The notes under the pieces are model-generated. The model ran no database searches and was not told where the DNA came from. It was given only the letters and a program-made list of their open reading frames with translations. DNA of 64,000 nt from Polyporus tsugae (Eukaryota; Basidiomycota; Agaricomycetes; Polyporales; Polyporaceae), in assembly GCA_024305745.1 (NCBI GenBank), contig JAHRBS010000014.1, positions 2,611,501-2,675,500 on the forward strand, in the 5' to 3' direction. The translations under genes were made by a program, and so were the position numbers. Of this stretch, positions 24,501 to 35,640 are shown piece by piece (positions within the stretch are counted from its first letter, which is position 1; each line of letters starts with the position of its first letter).

Positions 24501-26748
24501 AGTCTGAGATTCTGCTTCGGGACGTCGAGGTGCGTTTGGCATCTGCCGTCCTCACCGGGCTGTGCGGTGGGTACTTAAGAGCGAGCGACCTCGCATTTCC
24601 AGATCCTTTCGACGTTCGCGAGCTTGTTTAGGTTCCACAAGACGGACTACGTGTACCCGAACGAGAGGATTAACGATTGTTGGGAGAAGGTGTTACTGAA
24701 CCAATGTGAGTTTTTGAGGCCTCAATTTGAAAAGGTATTGACCATAGTCGTCTTCCTACAGTCCATGATGGTGAGTCCAAATGCTGGACAACTGCGTGAA
24801 CGCTACTGACGAGTTGACTGTAAGTGCTCCCGGGATCTGCCATGTAAGTCATGCACACCTCATTCATTCGCCCTCTTGCTCATTGGATTGAACTCCAGTG
24901 GCATGGTCTACGATGATGCCGAGAAGCTCTACGCCGAGGTCCGCAAGGAGGGCGAGGCACTCATCGAAGAGGCTTTCAAGGCGATCTTCCCCTCCTCCTT
25001 CACGCTCAATGACCCAAGCTTCAAGAAGAAGACTGGCACGCTCGTGGGCTACAACACGACGTTCTTCCCTCGCCGCGATATTGTCGAGGTCCCCCTCACG
25101 GGCGGCGGTGCATCGAAGCTCCGTTCGCAGGTCGTGCAAGCGTCCAAGGATGGAACCGTTGGGCTCGCTCTGATGGACTGCGGGGCCGGCGGAGGCGTCG
25201 CGTTTGGCACGGGCATGTATGCGGATTGCAAGCCTGTCTCTGGTATGTGTGATGTTTTGAGGTGTTGAGGGTTCGGGTGGTTGATCAGGCTTTGTTGTCA
25301 GTTACGCGCGTGGCCATGGACCACTTCGTGCTCAGAAACTCGAGCGTTCAGCTGACGATCGCCGATGGTCGCATCACCAGTCTCTACGATGTTGCGCTGG
25401 AGTATGTCTGATGTCTGGTACTCTTGTCAACACTGAACTGAGCCATGCACCAGACGCGAACTCATCCCAACGGGCGAAACTGGTGGTCTGGTCATCTTCG
25501 ATGACAGGCCGAACTACTGGGATGCTTGGGGTATGAACCACCTTTTTAGTCAGATACCTCGTAGCTGATGCTTGTTGTAGATGTCGAAATCCACCACCTC
25601 GAGAAGTTCCAGAAGCTCAAGTTCGAGAGTATTTCTATTGCTGCTGAGGGTCCTCTCCGCGCATCGCTCAAGGCGAACGTCAAGTACGGCCAGAGCACCA
25701 TCAATGTCATCGTACGTCGCATCCTCCTTCGGTCACAATATCCTCGCTCTGAATAACTGGATACAGATATCCCTGGATGCGATCCCGGCAACAGTCAAGA
25801 AGATCTCGCGCTCGTTCTTCCGCTTTGAGGCGGAGGTCGACTGGCACCAGCGCCATGAGTTCCTCAAGTTCGAGTTGCCACTTGACATTAAGAACGACTA
25901 CGCGACGTACGAGACGCAGTTTGGACACGTTCAGCGGCCGACACACAAGAACACGACCTGGGACATGGCCAAATTCGAGGTTTGCGGTCATAAGGCATGT
26001 TTTTTTCTTGACCAGGATGAGTTGGCGTCGTTGACTTTGGGGGTTTCATAGTATGCGGACCTGAGCGAGTACGGGTATGGTGTCGCTATCCTCTCTGAGT
26101 CGAAGTACGGGTTCTCGTGCCGCGGAAACGTCCTCCGGATTTCGCTGCTTCGTGCGGCTACTGCACCTGATGCCGAGCAGGACCAGGGCAAACACGAGTT
26201 TGCGTGGGCGGTCATGCCGCACGCCGGTTCCTTCTTGGAGTCCGACGTCCCCACCGCTGCGATCTTGTTCAATTCGCCGCTCCACGGTAAATTCACTCTC
26301 GATCTCTGTTGACTCCATCTCACCGTGTGTCGTAGTGCGACTCCTTGAGGATACCAAGGAAGCACCCCTCCTGAAGACGAAGCCAGCGTTCCTTATCGAT
26401 GGCGCCCCCAACGTTTTCCTTGAAACTGTGAAGCGGGGCTTGGACGATGACTTTGACAAGCACGAGTCGTCGACCGTCGTCCTCCGTCTGTACGAGGCTT
26501 TTGGCGGGCACGGCTCTGTCAAGCTCAAGCTCGCGGACCACCTGTCCGTCGTCAAGGTCCTTGTCACGAACTTGCTGGAGGACGAGCTTGAGGAGCTCAA
26601 CGTGTACCAAGCGGAGGACAGCGCGTCGATCGTGAAGCTCAACTTCCATGGCTTCGAAGTCAAGACTGTGAAGCTTGTGTTGGGTCCGAAGAGGTACGAC
26701 GCCTGTTTCTTGCACGGCGTACATAGGCTGACGATGAAGTTTGAGTAG
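21535..26748 (+). CDS. Class II alpha-mannosidase, GH38 (vacuolar Ams1-like)
   Basis: Twenty-four exons: 21535-21844, 21896-21897, 21955-22021, 22072-22283, 22736-23061, 23112-23241, 23293-23564, 23666-23674, 23749-23825, 23895-23953, 24013-24096, 24166-24315, 24378-24405, 24477-24529, 24603-24705, 24762-24770, 24825-24843, 24899-25242, 25302-25401, 25454-25530, 25581-25711, 25767-25994, 26052-26286, 26336-26748; 1145 residues, normal for Ams1. The enzyme removes alpha-linked mannose from glycans in the vacuole or cytosol. Zinc-binding GHCHIDTAW is at about residues 298-306, the nucleophile Asp in WLPDSFG at about 413, and the later zinc His in [11 protein letters not shown]. No signal peptide is seen; Ams1 reaches the vacuole by the Cvt pathway. 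The His-rich start [14 protein letters not shown] is unusual. Exon 2 is only 2 nt, exons 8, 16 and 17 are 9, 9 and 19 nt, the intron at 25995-26051 uses a GC donor, and the intron at 22284-22735 is long (452 nt). Confidence 0.93.
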
Positions 26749-27360
26749 TGCGGTCCCGAAGAGGGAGAGTTGGGTTACGGTGGAGAAGCCCGCCTTCACC
26801 TGAACGTCAGGTCTACTTTGAACTTGTGCAAGTTCCAGTTCTTGCTGTAAGCTACGTGTGGTGTACGATACTTTTGGACGATTGGACGATCAAATACTTT
26901 GTATGTGAGTGGTTGTCGTTGCGCGCTCAGTGGACAATGCTCCGTCGGTGTCCGACACAATCTGGCTTCATGAGTACGTACTATGTATGTACATCTCCCA
27001 CTCGTGGGCACCAGATGTTCCCCTGCCTTGGTGCAACGTGAGCACATTAGGACCCTGTCCAACCTCAATGATTGAAGTAGTCCTCGTTCACCTCCGATGA
27101 GACAAATACCGCAACAATATTACTTCGTCGTGGTGTATGAGGAGGTGAGATTATAGAACTACAGGGAAGGGTGGGTTGGCCGAGAATGTACATAGAACCT
27201 CGAGGTCGCCGGCGGCATAGGCGGCGCCGCGGCGGAGGCACCAGGCAAGGCGCTGAAGGTCGCAACGTTGTCACCGCCCCCCACCAGCCTCGCGATGGCC
27301 TAGCTTAACGAACTTTCACGACCGGACACACGACGGCCAGCATTCTGACGAACCATCACC
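26749..27360. other. Intergenic region between mannosidase and OXR1-like genes
   Basis: 612 bp holding the mannosidase 3' region and the promoter of the next gene. I see no repeat, TATA box or additional gene. Confidence 0.5.
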
Positions 27361-29219
27361 ATGAGCAGGTCCACGGCGCAGCCGTCGCCGATCCATGTTT
27401 CTCCCCTGATCCCGCTGCCGACACAGAAAGGGGACGACAAGGAGGACTTGTTTGCAACACTCTTCTCCCCGCCAACCCCTCGCGCATCGCCTACAAGAAC
27501 CCCTGAGCCGATCTCGGGTTGGTCAGGGCGGCATGCCCGCCAAGAATCCACGGATTCCGAGTTTGGAGCGTTTGTCTCTGTGCCCGCTACGGAGGATCCC
27601 TTGCGCTTAGCCGATGGACCAGACATTGGTCCGTACGACTCACAGCAGAACTACGAGTTCTTCGACAAGTTCACCGAGGATGCGAAGGCCGCGTCGGAGA
27701 AGAGGAGGAGTCAGGTCCTGGACGAGTTGCTGCAGCACGAGGATGATCCGCTGTACTGGTTGCAAGGTACGAGCTCCGTCGACGCTCCTGCATCCACCAC
27801 CCCGCAGTACTTGCAGCATCCTTCTTCAACCGACCTCTCGAAGCTCAACGGAGACTCTCTTATCGACCTGGATTCGCCGTCCGACCCGAATAGATCGTTT
27901 GATCCACCGGCATCCTCTTCATCCGCGAGGCCCTCGTCCTCACCCAAGCCTCTCACTGCGCTTGATCGCTCAATATTGGATGACATCGAGCATGGAGACG
28001 AGGACTTGGAAGGCGATCGTCCATCACGACAGCGCGCTCACACGAACCCGCGCCACCTCATGAGCTCTTTGCCAGTACGTTCCCCATCCCTCCCTCCCTC
28101 GTCTCCCACGCGCCCTGCGGATCCACAAATACAACGGACCCAATCGTCGTACTTCACACCCCCGTCCATCCCCTCGCGCTGGGTCTCCAACCTCCTCACC
28201 TCTACTATCCGCGGAACCCGCACGACCCCATCAACACCGCCCGCCGAATCGAGCCTCGCATCGATATTCGCGTCCGTCTCAGAGGAGCCCGCGCCGTCCT
28301 CCTCGCGACCCAACACAAGCACATGGTCTTATTCTGCGCCTCATTCACGCGCGGCGACGTACTCTGAGCGTGCGCCCTCCATCGACTCTGCGATCACGCA
28401 CGGGACGCCGTTCGCGTCGCAGCCCTACGTCGCGCCGTCTGGGGCACCAGGGTTCGCTGGGGACAGGAAGTGGGACAAGGGGTTCGAGTTCGACAAGGTG
28501 CAGGTGGAGCGGCAGAGCGTCCGGCTCGTGGGTCGGAGGGAGATGACGGGCGTGGTGTTGACGGTCGAGATCGCGGACATGGTGAGTGCAACCACACATC
28601 CCACCACCAACCCCGCCCTGTCGCGTTGCGCTTGCGGCATGGCTGATGCGGTCCCCTACAGCTGCGGCCATTCCTCCCGGCACTCGTGCGCCTTCCGAAG
28701 CAGTGGACGCTCCTCTACAGCCTCGACCAGCACGGGATCTCGCTCAATACGCTGTACGCGCGCTGCCAGGACTTCAAGGGCAGCGCTCTCCTTGTCGTCC
28801 GGGACTCGGGCGAGCGTGTCTTCGGCGCGTGGATGGGCGAGGGCATCCACCCGTCCAGGGGAGGGTACTACGGGAGCGGGGAGTCGTTCCTCTGGCAGAT
28901 GGTCGGGAAGGACCGCGTGAGGGTGTTCAAGTGGACCGGGCGCAACGACTACATCGCCTTGTGCGAGCCGGACTACATCTCGTTTGGTGGCGGGTGAGCG
29001 ACGCTTGTCTTTCTATTTTCGTTATAACCTCACTCACGGTGCGACCGTGGAATATGTAGGGATGGGCGATATGGTCTGTGGCTAGACGAGTCGCTCATAG
29101 ACGGCTCGTCTGCGCGGTGTCTGACGTTTGACAACGAGCCGCTGTGCTCGGCCGGTCCGCGCAAGGGTGACACCGTCACCTTCGAGTGCGTGGCTCTCGA
29201 GGTCTGGGGCATTGGCTGA
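27361..29219 (+). CDS. TLD-domain protein, oxidation resistance OXR1-like
   Basis: Three exons: 27361-28581, 28662-28993, 29060-29219; 570 residues. The first 400 residues are low-complexity, Ser/Pro/Thr-rich and probably disordered, with an acidic helix-like patch near EFFDKFTEDAKAASEKRRSQ. The C-terminal TLD domain (about residues 400-570) is clear: FLPALVRLPKQWTLLYSLDQ, GISLNTLYARC, ALLVVRDSGERVFGAWMGE, a SFLWQM segment and the ending LTFDNEPLCS...FECVALEVWGIG. TLD proteins such as yeast Oxr1 protect against oxidative stress and regulate V-ATPase assembly; which role applies here is inference. The W-G-I-G C-terminus is the usual end of the domain, so the gene is complete. Confidence 0.92.
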
Positions 29220-30180
29220 GCCTCCTCCTCTCGACGTCTGCCTGATTTAGTGTCTGTGCCTACTGACGGATGTATCGATTCCAAGACTCCCGGCGTGAAT
29301 GTTGTAGGCGAGGACTGTATCCCGCATTTTGCTTTTATCCTCATCTATTGGCTTCCACACATACCTCACATATTCTAAGTTATCTGTACAAATGGAACTG
29401 TCGCACAAATCTATGGACGCCGTCAGAATCAGATTTGGTTCGTTTTGTGTGTGTGAGAGAGAGAGGGAGAGAAAGAAACATTCGACAAGCCCCAGGCGCC
29501 TGCCAGCTGGGGTATCGCTTAAAAACCTGCAGCTGCCCCAGCCGAGAACACACACATCACGAGTAGTTGGGAAGCATTATTGCGTTATTTACTGGGAGGC
29601 CAGACTACTACAACCCGCCCACTCTTACATGGACAGCATTGTCATTGTCGAGGCTTCGAAACGAAGGGCGACCCGGGATATGTGCGCAACATCGGGGGCT
29701 CTGCTACGGCAGGATGCACTCTGGAGGAAGGTACTATTGGAAACTGCGGCTACGGCGGAAATGCCCTCTGTCGCGATACAAAGAGGCTGCAGGGAGAAGA
29801 CCGTACGAGTTGTATGAAGGCCCTCTCCCTAAACCTGCCTCTATGCCCTTAACGCTTAACGCGGTTGCCTTCGTGTCATATCGGGCTTTCGAGATGCGGG
29901 GTTGCATGCATGAGGGTGCCGGATGAGGGTGTCGGCGAAGGGGGATGCAGACGAGCCGCATTGCGGCGCGGCGCCCGTGTTGAGGGCGAGCAGTTAGCTC
30001 AGACTGCTTCCTCAGTGATGGCACCCCCTTGAGGAAGCTTCACAACGTCGCTCCCTAATATTCACGCGTGTCATAGTCTGCATTCTTCAGCACGCCAGGC
30101 CGCAAGGAATCTGCCGCCAATAGCGCATTAACATACAGTGCCATCGCCACGAAAGAACGTCACCAGACGTACCCGGTCCA
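29220..30180. other. Intergenic region, about 960 bp
   Basis: Contains the OXR1-like 3' region, a GA-rich microsatellite near 29451-29475 and unassigned DNA. Around 30063-30110 the minus strand still matches the last exon of the F-box relatives (the SLRPG-type ending), which belongs to the damaged gene on the right. No other gene is recognised. Confidence 0.45.
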
Positions 30181-31580
30181 TTAAAACCATGTCAGTCGCC
30201 GGTATGAGGGACCAGGGCGCACCAGTGTCAGCCACGCCTCCCGATAGACCGCACGCTGCTGCAGAGCGAACATCTCCACATCTCCAAATGGCTCGAAACG
30301 CGGCGCCGAGAGGTGGGCGGGGATGGCCCGCGCGAAGAGGGGGAGGACGTCGTCCGGCAACCAGTCTGCCGGGAAATCGAATCCGAGCACCTCGAGCGCT
30401 GGCAGCCGGGGCAGAAGTTCGAGGAACGGCTGCGCTACTGCCTCGGGCGAATCGGCGTATACGACGTCTAGGCACCGCAGGCACTTTTTGTTCTCCAGGA
30501 ACTCGCACAGAGCTAGCACGTTTTCGAGCGTGGTCACCCGAGCGTTCCAGTCGGTGGGAGCGAGATACTTGAATGCAGTCAGCCTCGGCGAGGTGTGGGG
30601 GTGTGCCTGGAGCGCCGTGAAGAGCTGGTCCAGGTCAGCCCATCTGGCGGGGAGAAAGGTGAGCGACGTGATCGCGGCACAGTGCACCAAGATGTCTGAG
30701 AGGCCATCGAAGGCCTTGGTGTAAATGAGCTCGAGCTCCCGGAGCGCGAGGAACGACTTGAAATATTCGCATTTCCAGAAAACTTTGGTGGAGATGGAGA
30801 GACGGGTGAGAGCAGGGGCCTTGGCATCGAGCAGGCGACTGACAGCGTCATCGCGTGCTTGGAACTTGAATCCCGCTTCGGCGCCCCCGAAGACTAGTGA
30901 CACGCATTGGAGGGACGAAAAGCGATGCAATGGCCGGAGCACGAGGTTCATATGTTCTAGCATTCTATGAAAGGCTGGTCAAAGAGGATCAACACTGGGG
31001 AGAGTAGGGGGGTTTACGGCATGTGTAAGTCAGTCAAGGTTGTCAACGATCTCGTTGCAAGGGCCTCAAATATCTCCGATGATGGTGCTGGGCGTTGGCC
31101 GTACCAGTGGAAAACGCGAAGATTGGGGAGGACCTCGAGTGCCTCAATCAAACAACCTGGGAGAGACCCTGTGAGAACAATCGAACCTGTGTAGCTTTGC
31201 CAAAGGGACGGACGCTTCTCGAAAAAGTGCTCGCCACCTCCCCACGCGTGAGCTCGAACGGTGAGCTCCCTCACAACCCGGGCGAAATCCGGGCGGCCAG
31301 AGATGGCTCGCAGGATATCCCAAGTGAGGCCGTTTCGCCGCACCATGCGTCTGTAGTCGTCATCGTCGTCGTCGTCGTTTGATTGGATCTTGGATTGGCT
31401 AGCAGGGATGCTCCTCCGCCTCCACAGCCCGAATGTCACTGTGACATGAGAGAACATAGTTGAGAAGGCGATGTCGTGGTGGACTTTGGAAAGGAAGAGG
31501 CATGTTCTTTGGTCACTGCGCGGAAGTAAATCGATGATGAACCTCCATATCTCGGTAGGGAGACTCGACACCGCACACAT
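30181..31580 (-). CDS. F-box family protein, copy 1, lacking the C-terminal exon
   Basis: Minus-strand exons 31580-31214, 31156-31018 and 30964-30181; 429 residues as read. The F-box-like start is SSLPTEIWRFIIDLLPRSDQ, then TCLFLSKVHHDIAF, as in SCF substrate receptors that link targets to Skp1/cullin. A run of seven Asp follows (GAC/GAT repeat). The middle 139-nt exon and the leucine-rich third exon match the copy at 33590. The usual fourth exon (EWEWLLR module) is absent: sequence from the intron-3 start runs directly into the end of exon 4 and the next donor, so the frame reads through GTGCGC and stops at 30181. The first intron (57 nt) is itself open in frame; splicing is preferred because it restores EKRCLIEALE as in copy 2. 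Probably a decaying gene or a shortened protein. Confidence 0.7.
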
Positions 31581-31981
31581 GGCCTCCTTGTTGAAACTTT
31601 CGACGTCCTCCAACCCAGTGAGGCGGTGTCGTTGTCAGCTGTGTGAGCGTCGAGTATGGAGAAGCCTGGTATAGTAGATGGTGACTGCTTAGTTACAGTA
31701 ATATTGACAGATATAAGTAATTACAGTAAGTTTCATCTTGTTACGTTGTCTGCTTATTTTAACCGTGAGAAACTGCCGAGCGCTGTCTGCCTACAAAGGT
31801 TTTACCACCCACCCACGAACGACCAGCTCCTGGAACTCTTGAATTTCGACGGCTAACACCCTCCAGTGCATTATGGCAAAGCAACTACCGACAGAGCTCT
31901 GGTACCGCGTGTTGAGCGCGGCACTGCCAAGCGCTGGCAGCCAACATAGCCACTAGGCTGTGACACCACCAAAGCGCCAGT

Positions 31982-32155
31982 TGTCACACATGCCAGATTA
32001 CTCATAGCCTCGTCTATGATAATCACGCACAGCTCGACTGTGCACCGTGTATGCTACTGAACAGTTCTTATGTAATCTAGTAGTATATATACGGGCTCCC
32101 CAGAGCCCCCAATAAAGACAGTTCTTTACACCCTACCACCATCATCACTTAACAA
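31982..32155 (+). mobile_element. Possible solo LTR (weak)
   Basis: About 174 bp starting TGTCACACATG and ending CACTTAACA, with an internal TATATATA box (about 32085-32092) and AATAAA (32111-32116) 20-30 bp apart. This TG...CA outline with a promoter and a poly(A) signal is that of a small LTR. No clean 5-bp target duplication and no second copy in the window were found, so the call is tentative. Confidence 0.25.
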
Positions 32156-32530
32156 GCCTCAACAACCCCTCCAGGTGAGTATGCGGAGCTTCCGCTAGAG
32201 TTGCTGCCCGGTGTGGGCTTTGCCCCCGGGTTCAACACGTACCACAATGGCGACCGTCTCTGGCCACCCCAGTATCCCTTTGAATCAAGTTTGAAGATAC
32301 TGACCCCATGGTTTGGGAATTTCATAGCTCGCAAATGTGCGCGTGACGCGCTTTCCCTCCCCCGGGCCCTCTTCTCGCTCCCCTCGAGTAGGTTGATTCT
32401 TCATTGCGTAGATTCGCGGTGACAAACGCGCCCCCCGGTATTGTGCGCCCATAGCGGACTGAAGCAACTCGCATGCATGAAGGAGACGAAGACGGTCGCT
32501 GTTGCCAAACAAATTTAAAAACAGCAGTCG

Positions 32531-32539
32531 TGTGTCGAG
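32531..32539 (+). repeat. Target-site duplication, left copy
   Basis: TGTGTCGAG directly precedes the left terminal repeat of the 779-bp element and is repeated exactly at 33319-33327. Confidence 0.75.
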
Positions 32540-33318
32540 AGGACCCCTGACAATTCACCAAAATCCCTGATCCCTGCCTCCAAATTTTGCTCAGAATTGT
32601 CCGAAGGATCAGGCCATACTTGGCGGCCAATTTGGCCGGATTAAATCAGGCGTTCGGGCCCTGGAGCCCCGTTTGTCCGGATAGTCGGATGTGGCCTCCG
32701 AGAGGGCGATTTTGTCCGGATCCGAGAGCATTAGGCCGATTTTTCGCTCTCTGTTGTCGGAAAACACAAGAAAATGTGATATACAACTGCTAAATGGCTG
32801 GCGAGATATAACTGAGGGATGCTACTTACAGGGCGTGGAGCAAGCAGCGAAGGATACGGAGGGTATCTACGGATCATGTCCACTAAGTACGCACTGATCA
32901 AGATTCCACACTCCGCACTACGCTTGTACATTAGATTCAGTTGTTAATACATGGCTTCAAGAGATTTGTACGGCGCTTCTAGACACTATATGAACCGTTG
33001 GACACATCAATCGACGGTAAGTATGAGTGTTACTACAAACAGTACTGTAGACTTCACAACCAGGCCCTTGCTGGTCACCAGACCGCCAGCAGGCCGGTGC
33101 ATCGGCCGGACCATCACCCAATTCTGCCCTGCTCCGCCATAGCCTTGCCGGATTTCCGTCCCGGGATCAGGCTTCTGCCCAAGTCGACCGCATATGTCTG
33201 GATCATGGCATGGGGCATTTTGGCCAAATGTCCGGATAAAAATCATGCATGGACCCCTCCAAAATCCAAAAATTGTCCGGATTAGGCATCAGGGATATGG
33301 GTGAATTGTCAGGGGACC
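32540..33318. mobile_element. Non-autonomous inverted-repeat DNA transposon, 779 bp
   Basis: Terminal inverted repeats: the left end from 32541 reads CCCCTGACAATTCACC after GGA; the right end on the other strand reads the same after GGT. They match at 31 of 35 positions through ATCCCTGAT. A 9-bp direct repeat TGTGTCGAG flanks it (32531-32539 and 33319-33327) as target-site duplication. TGTCCGGAT occurs four times exactly (32674, 32713, 33229, 33274), plus a variant at 33195, near both ends, as transposase-binding subterminal repeats do. No transposase frame is inside, so it would be mobilised in trans. The 9-bp duplication favours a Mutator-like origin; an 8-bp-type superfamily is not excluded. 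Confidence 0.75.
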
Positions 33319-33327
33319 TGTGTCGAG
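33319..33327 (+). repeat. Target-site duplication, right copy
   Basis: TGTGTCGAG directly follows the right terminal repeat of the 779-bp element and equals the left copy. Confidence 0.75.
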
Positions 33328-33589
33328 TCGGACGCTTCCTCTCTGTGAGCCATAGCTATAGCGTGTAACGTACTTAGGTAATCCAAAATCAATCCCACCT
33401 TCCCCCCCCCCCGGCAGTTTCCGACATGTACTCCCGGCCGCGGGCGGCAAGGCCCAGGTTCTCGGATGCCAAACGATCTACTGCACCTTAGCACAATCTC
33501 AGCCTCTACATACTCGACGCTCGCACTGCTGGCAACATCGTCTCTGAGACGCAGGCTCGTAACTGCAGAGAGGTTTTGACAAAGGGGTC

Positions 33590-35453
33590 ATGCGTGTGGT
33601 ACCTCTCCCCGCGGATATATGGAAGCTCATCCTCGATTTGCTGCAGCACCGTGACCTGAAAACATGCCGCTTCCTTTCCAGAGTACACCACGACATCGCC
33701 TTCTCAAATCTGTTTTCTCATATTACAGTGACATTCGGACTATGGAGATGGTTGGAGTGGACCCCTACCGGCCAGTTTATCCACCCCTCAAACGACGAGC
33801 ACAATCGCCAACGCATGGTGCGGCGAAACAACATCACTTGGGATGTCCTGCGAGCGATCTCTTGCCGGCCAGATTTCGCCAAGGTTGTTAGGGAGTTCAC
33901 TGTCCATGCTCGTGGTTGGGAACGTGGGGAGTATGTGTTCGAGAAGCGTGCGTCCCTTGCCATCTAAGCAACACTACGCGAGTTCCATTGTCCTCACGAA
34001 GATCTCTTCCAGGTTGTTTGATTGCTGCACTCGAGGTGCTCCCCAATATTCGTGCGTTTTGCTGGTACGGCGAACACCCCGCCCCATCATCGGAGATATT
34101 CGACGCTCTTGCGACGGAATCATCGACAACCTTGATTGAATTACGCATGCCGTAACAACCTTCTCTACTCTCCTTATGGATCCTTTCTGATCACCATTTC
34201 GTAGAATGCTGCAACATATGTCCCCCGTGCTCCCGCGGTCGGTGGACCGCTTTTCGTCCCTCCGATCCCTGTCCCTGGTCTTCCCGGACGCCAACGCGGG
34301 AGTGGAATTCAACGCACGCGACGACGCCGCTAGTCGCCTGCTCGATATCAAGGCTCCCACAATCACTCGTCTCTCCATCTCCGGCGAAGCCATCTGGGGC
34401 TGCCGCCAACCTCTCAGGTCATTTCTCGCCCTCCAGGAGCTCGAGCTCATTTACACCGCGATGGACAGCGGCCTCCGAGACGTCTTGGCCCACTGTGCCG
34501 CCATCACGTCGCTCACCCTACTCCCTACCGAATGCACTGACCTGGGACGGCTCTTCATGACGCTTGAGGAACACCGCGACACCCTCCCGGGCCTGACCTC
34601 GTTCAAGTATCTCACTCCCTGCCAGTTTGGTGTTGCGACCACAGTTGGGACACCGCTTGCCCTCATCAAGTTCCTGGGGAACAAGAAGTGCCTGCGGCGG
34701 CTCGATGTCATGTTTGATGTTGATGAGGACCATCGGATGGACTACCTGTTTCTCCAGCTTCTGCCTGAGATGCCAGCGCTCGAGGTGCTCGGGTTCAATT
34801 TTGCGCGACGTGAATGGCCGCCAGAAGACATCCTCTCCTTCGAGCGGGCTATCCCCCCTCGTGTCTCAGCGCTGCGCTTGGGACCATTGATAGATCTGGA
34901 TGTGGACGATCAGGAGTCGCATGCGTCCTACTTTTGGATGCGGGAGGTCCCGTGGCTGAAAATGGTGCGCCCCAGTCCCTCACGCTGAGTGTCGACGTGA
35001 CGTACTGACATGTTAAATCGTCGTCGCAACACAGCTCAAATCGCGCACGTCTCTGCGCTACCTGCATATCTTCGAATACACCATGGTGACCATGCCAATG
35101 CTGCCCCGTGCACGTGAGGACTATGCGCTATCCGTCGAGGAGCTCCCAAGTTCACTGGAGCTCTTCGGATACGGATTGTATCTGCGCCCGATCATACGGG
35201 GGTCCTTAGACGAACCGAACTCGAGTATTAGCGCAACCCGCCCGGTGTTCGGCGCGTGCTGGCCGTCCGCGAAGGTCGCGTTCAGGACCGCGGAGGACTT
35301 TGGGTGTGCGGACTGGGAGTGGCTGTTGCGGTGGCATGATTTTACTGGACTAGGTACGTCTGGTGATGTGTTTTTGTGACGATGGCGCTATATGCTAACG
35401 CGCCGTGGGCTGCAGACTCCTTGCGGCCTGGGTTTCTGAAGGACGGGGTGTAA
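33590..35453 (+). CDS. F-box family protein, copy 2 (intact)
   Basis: Exons 33590-33947, 34013-34151, 34205-34964, 35035-35353, 35416-35453; 537 residues. The N-terminal F-box-like region is PLPADIWKLILDLLQHRDLK followed by TCRFLSRVHHDIAFSNLFSH. Exon 2 (139 nt) encodes CLIAALEVLPNIRAFCWYGE. Exon 3 holds leucine-rich repeats with ALQELELIY, CAAITSLTLLP and PALEVLGFNF. Exon 4 ends in the family module FGCADWEWLLRWHD, and the last exon gives DSLRPGFLKDGV. By family, it would present a substrate to an SCF ubiquitin ligase; the target is unknown. It is the best reference for the damaged copies 1 and 6, which share its nucleotide sequence closely. Confidence 0.83.
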
Positions 35454-35640
35454 AAGTAGACTCTGACATCGCCCAGAATGTCGTGAACCAGGCTCAGACT
35501 CTGGAGCATCGAAATGGTCGAATTCGCGGTAGATAGGTCATGACGACAGCACAAATCCCTGTTTACAGGGAGGTATACTACATGCACAATGATCACGCAC
35601 CATATGTATTCGCGCGTGTAGGCTAGGGCCGCCGACGCCG

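Larger units (their letters stand above)
31581..33589. other. Divergent intergenic region with inserted repeats
   Basis: It separates two divergent F-box genes (copies 1 and 2). It holds a possible solo LTR near 31982-32155 and a 779-bp inverted-repeat element at 32540-33318; promoters of both genes must lie in the remaining sequence. No other gene is recognised. Confidence 0.5.

Noticed and set aside
26693..26725. 33-nt intron near the end of the mannosidase gene
   Set aside because: It has GT and AG ends but is too short; the unspliced reading stays in frame to the stop.
31581..31613. Earlier start of F-box copy 1 at 31613
   Set aside because: That codon is TTG. The first in-frame ATG is at 31580, directly before the F-box.
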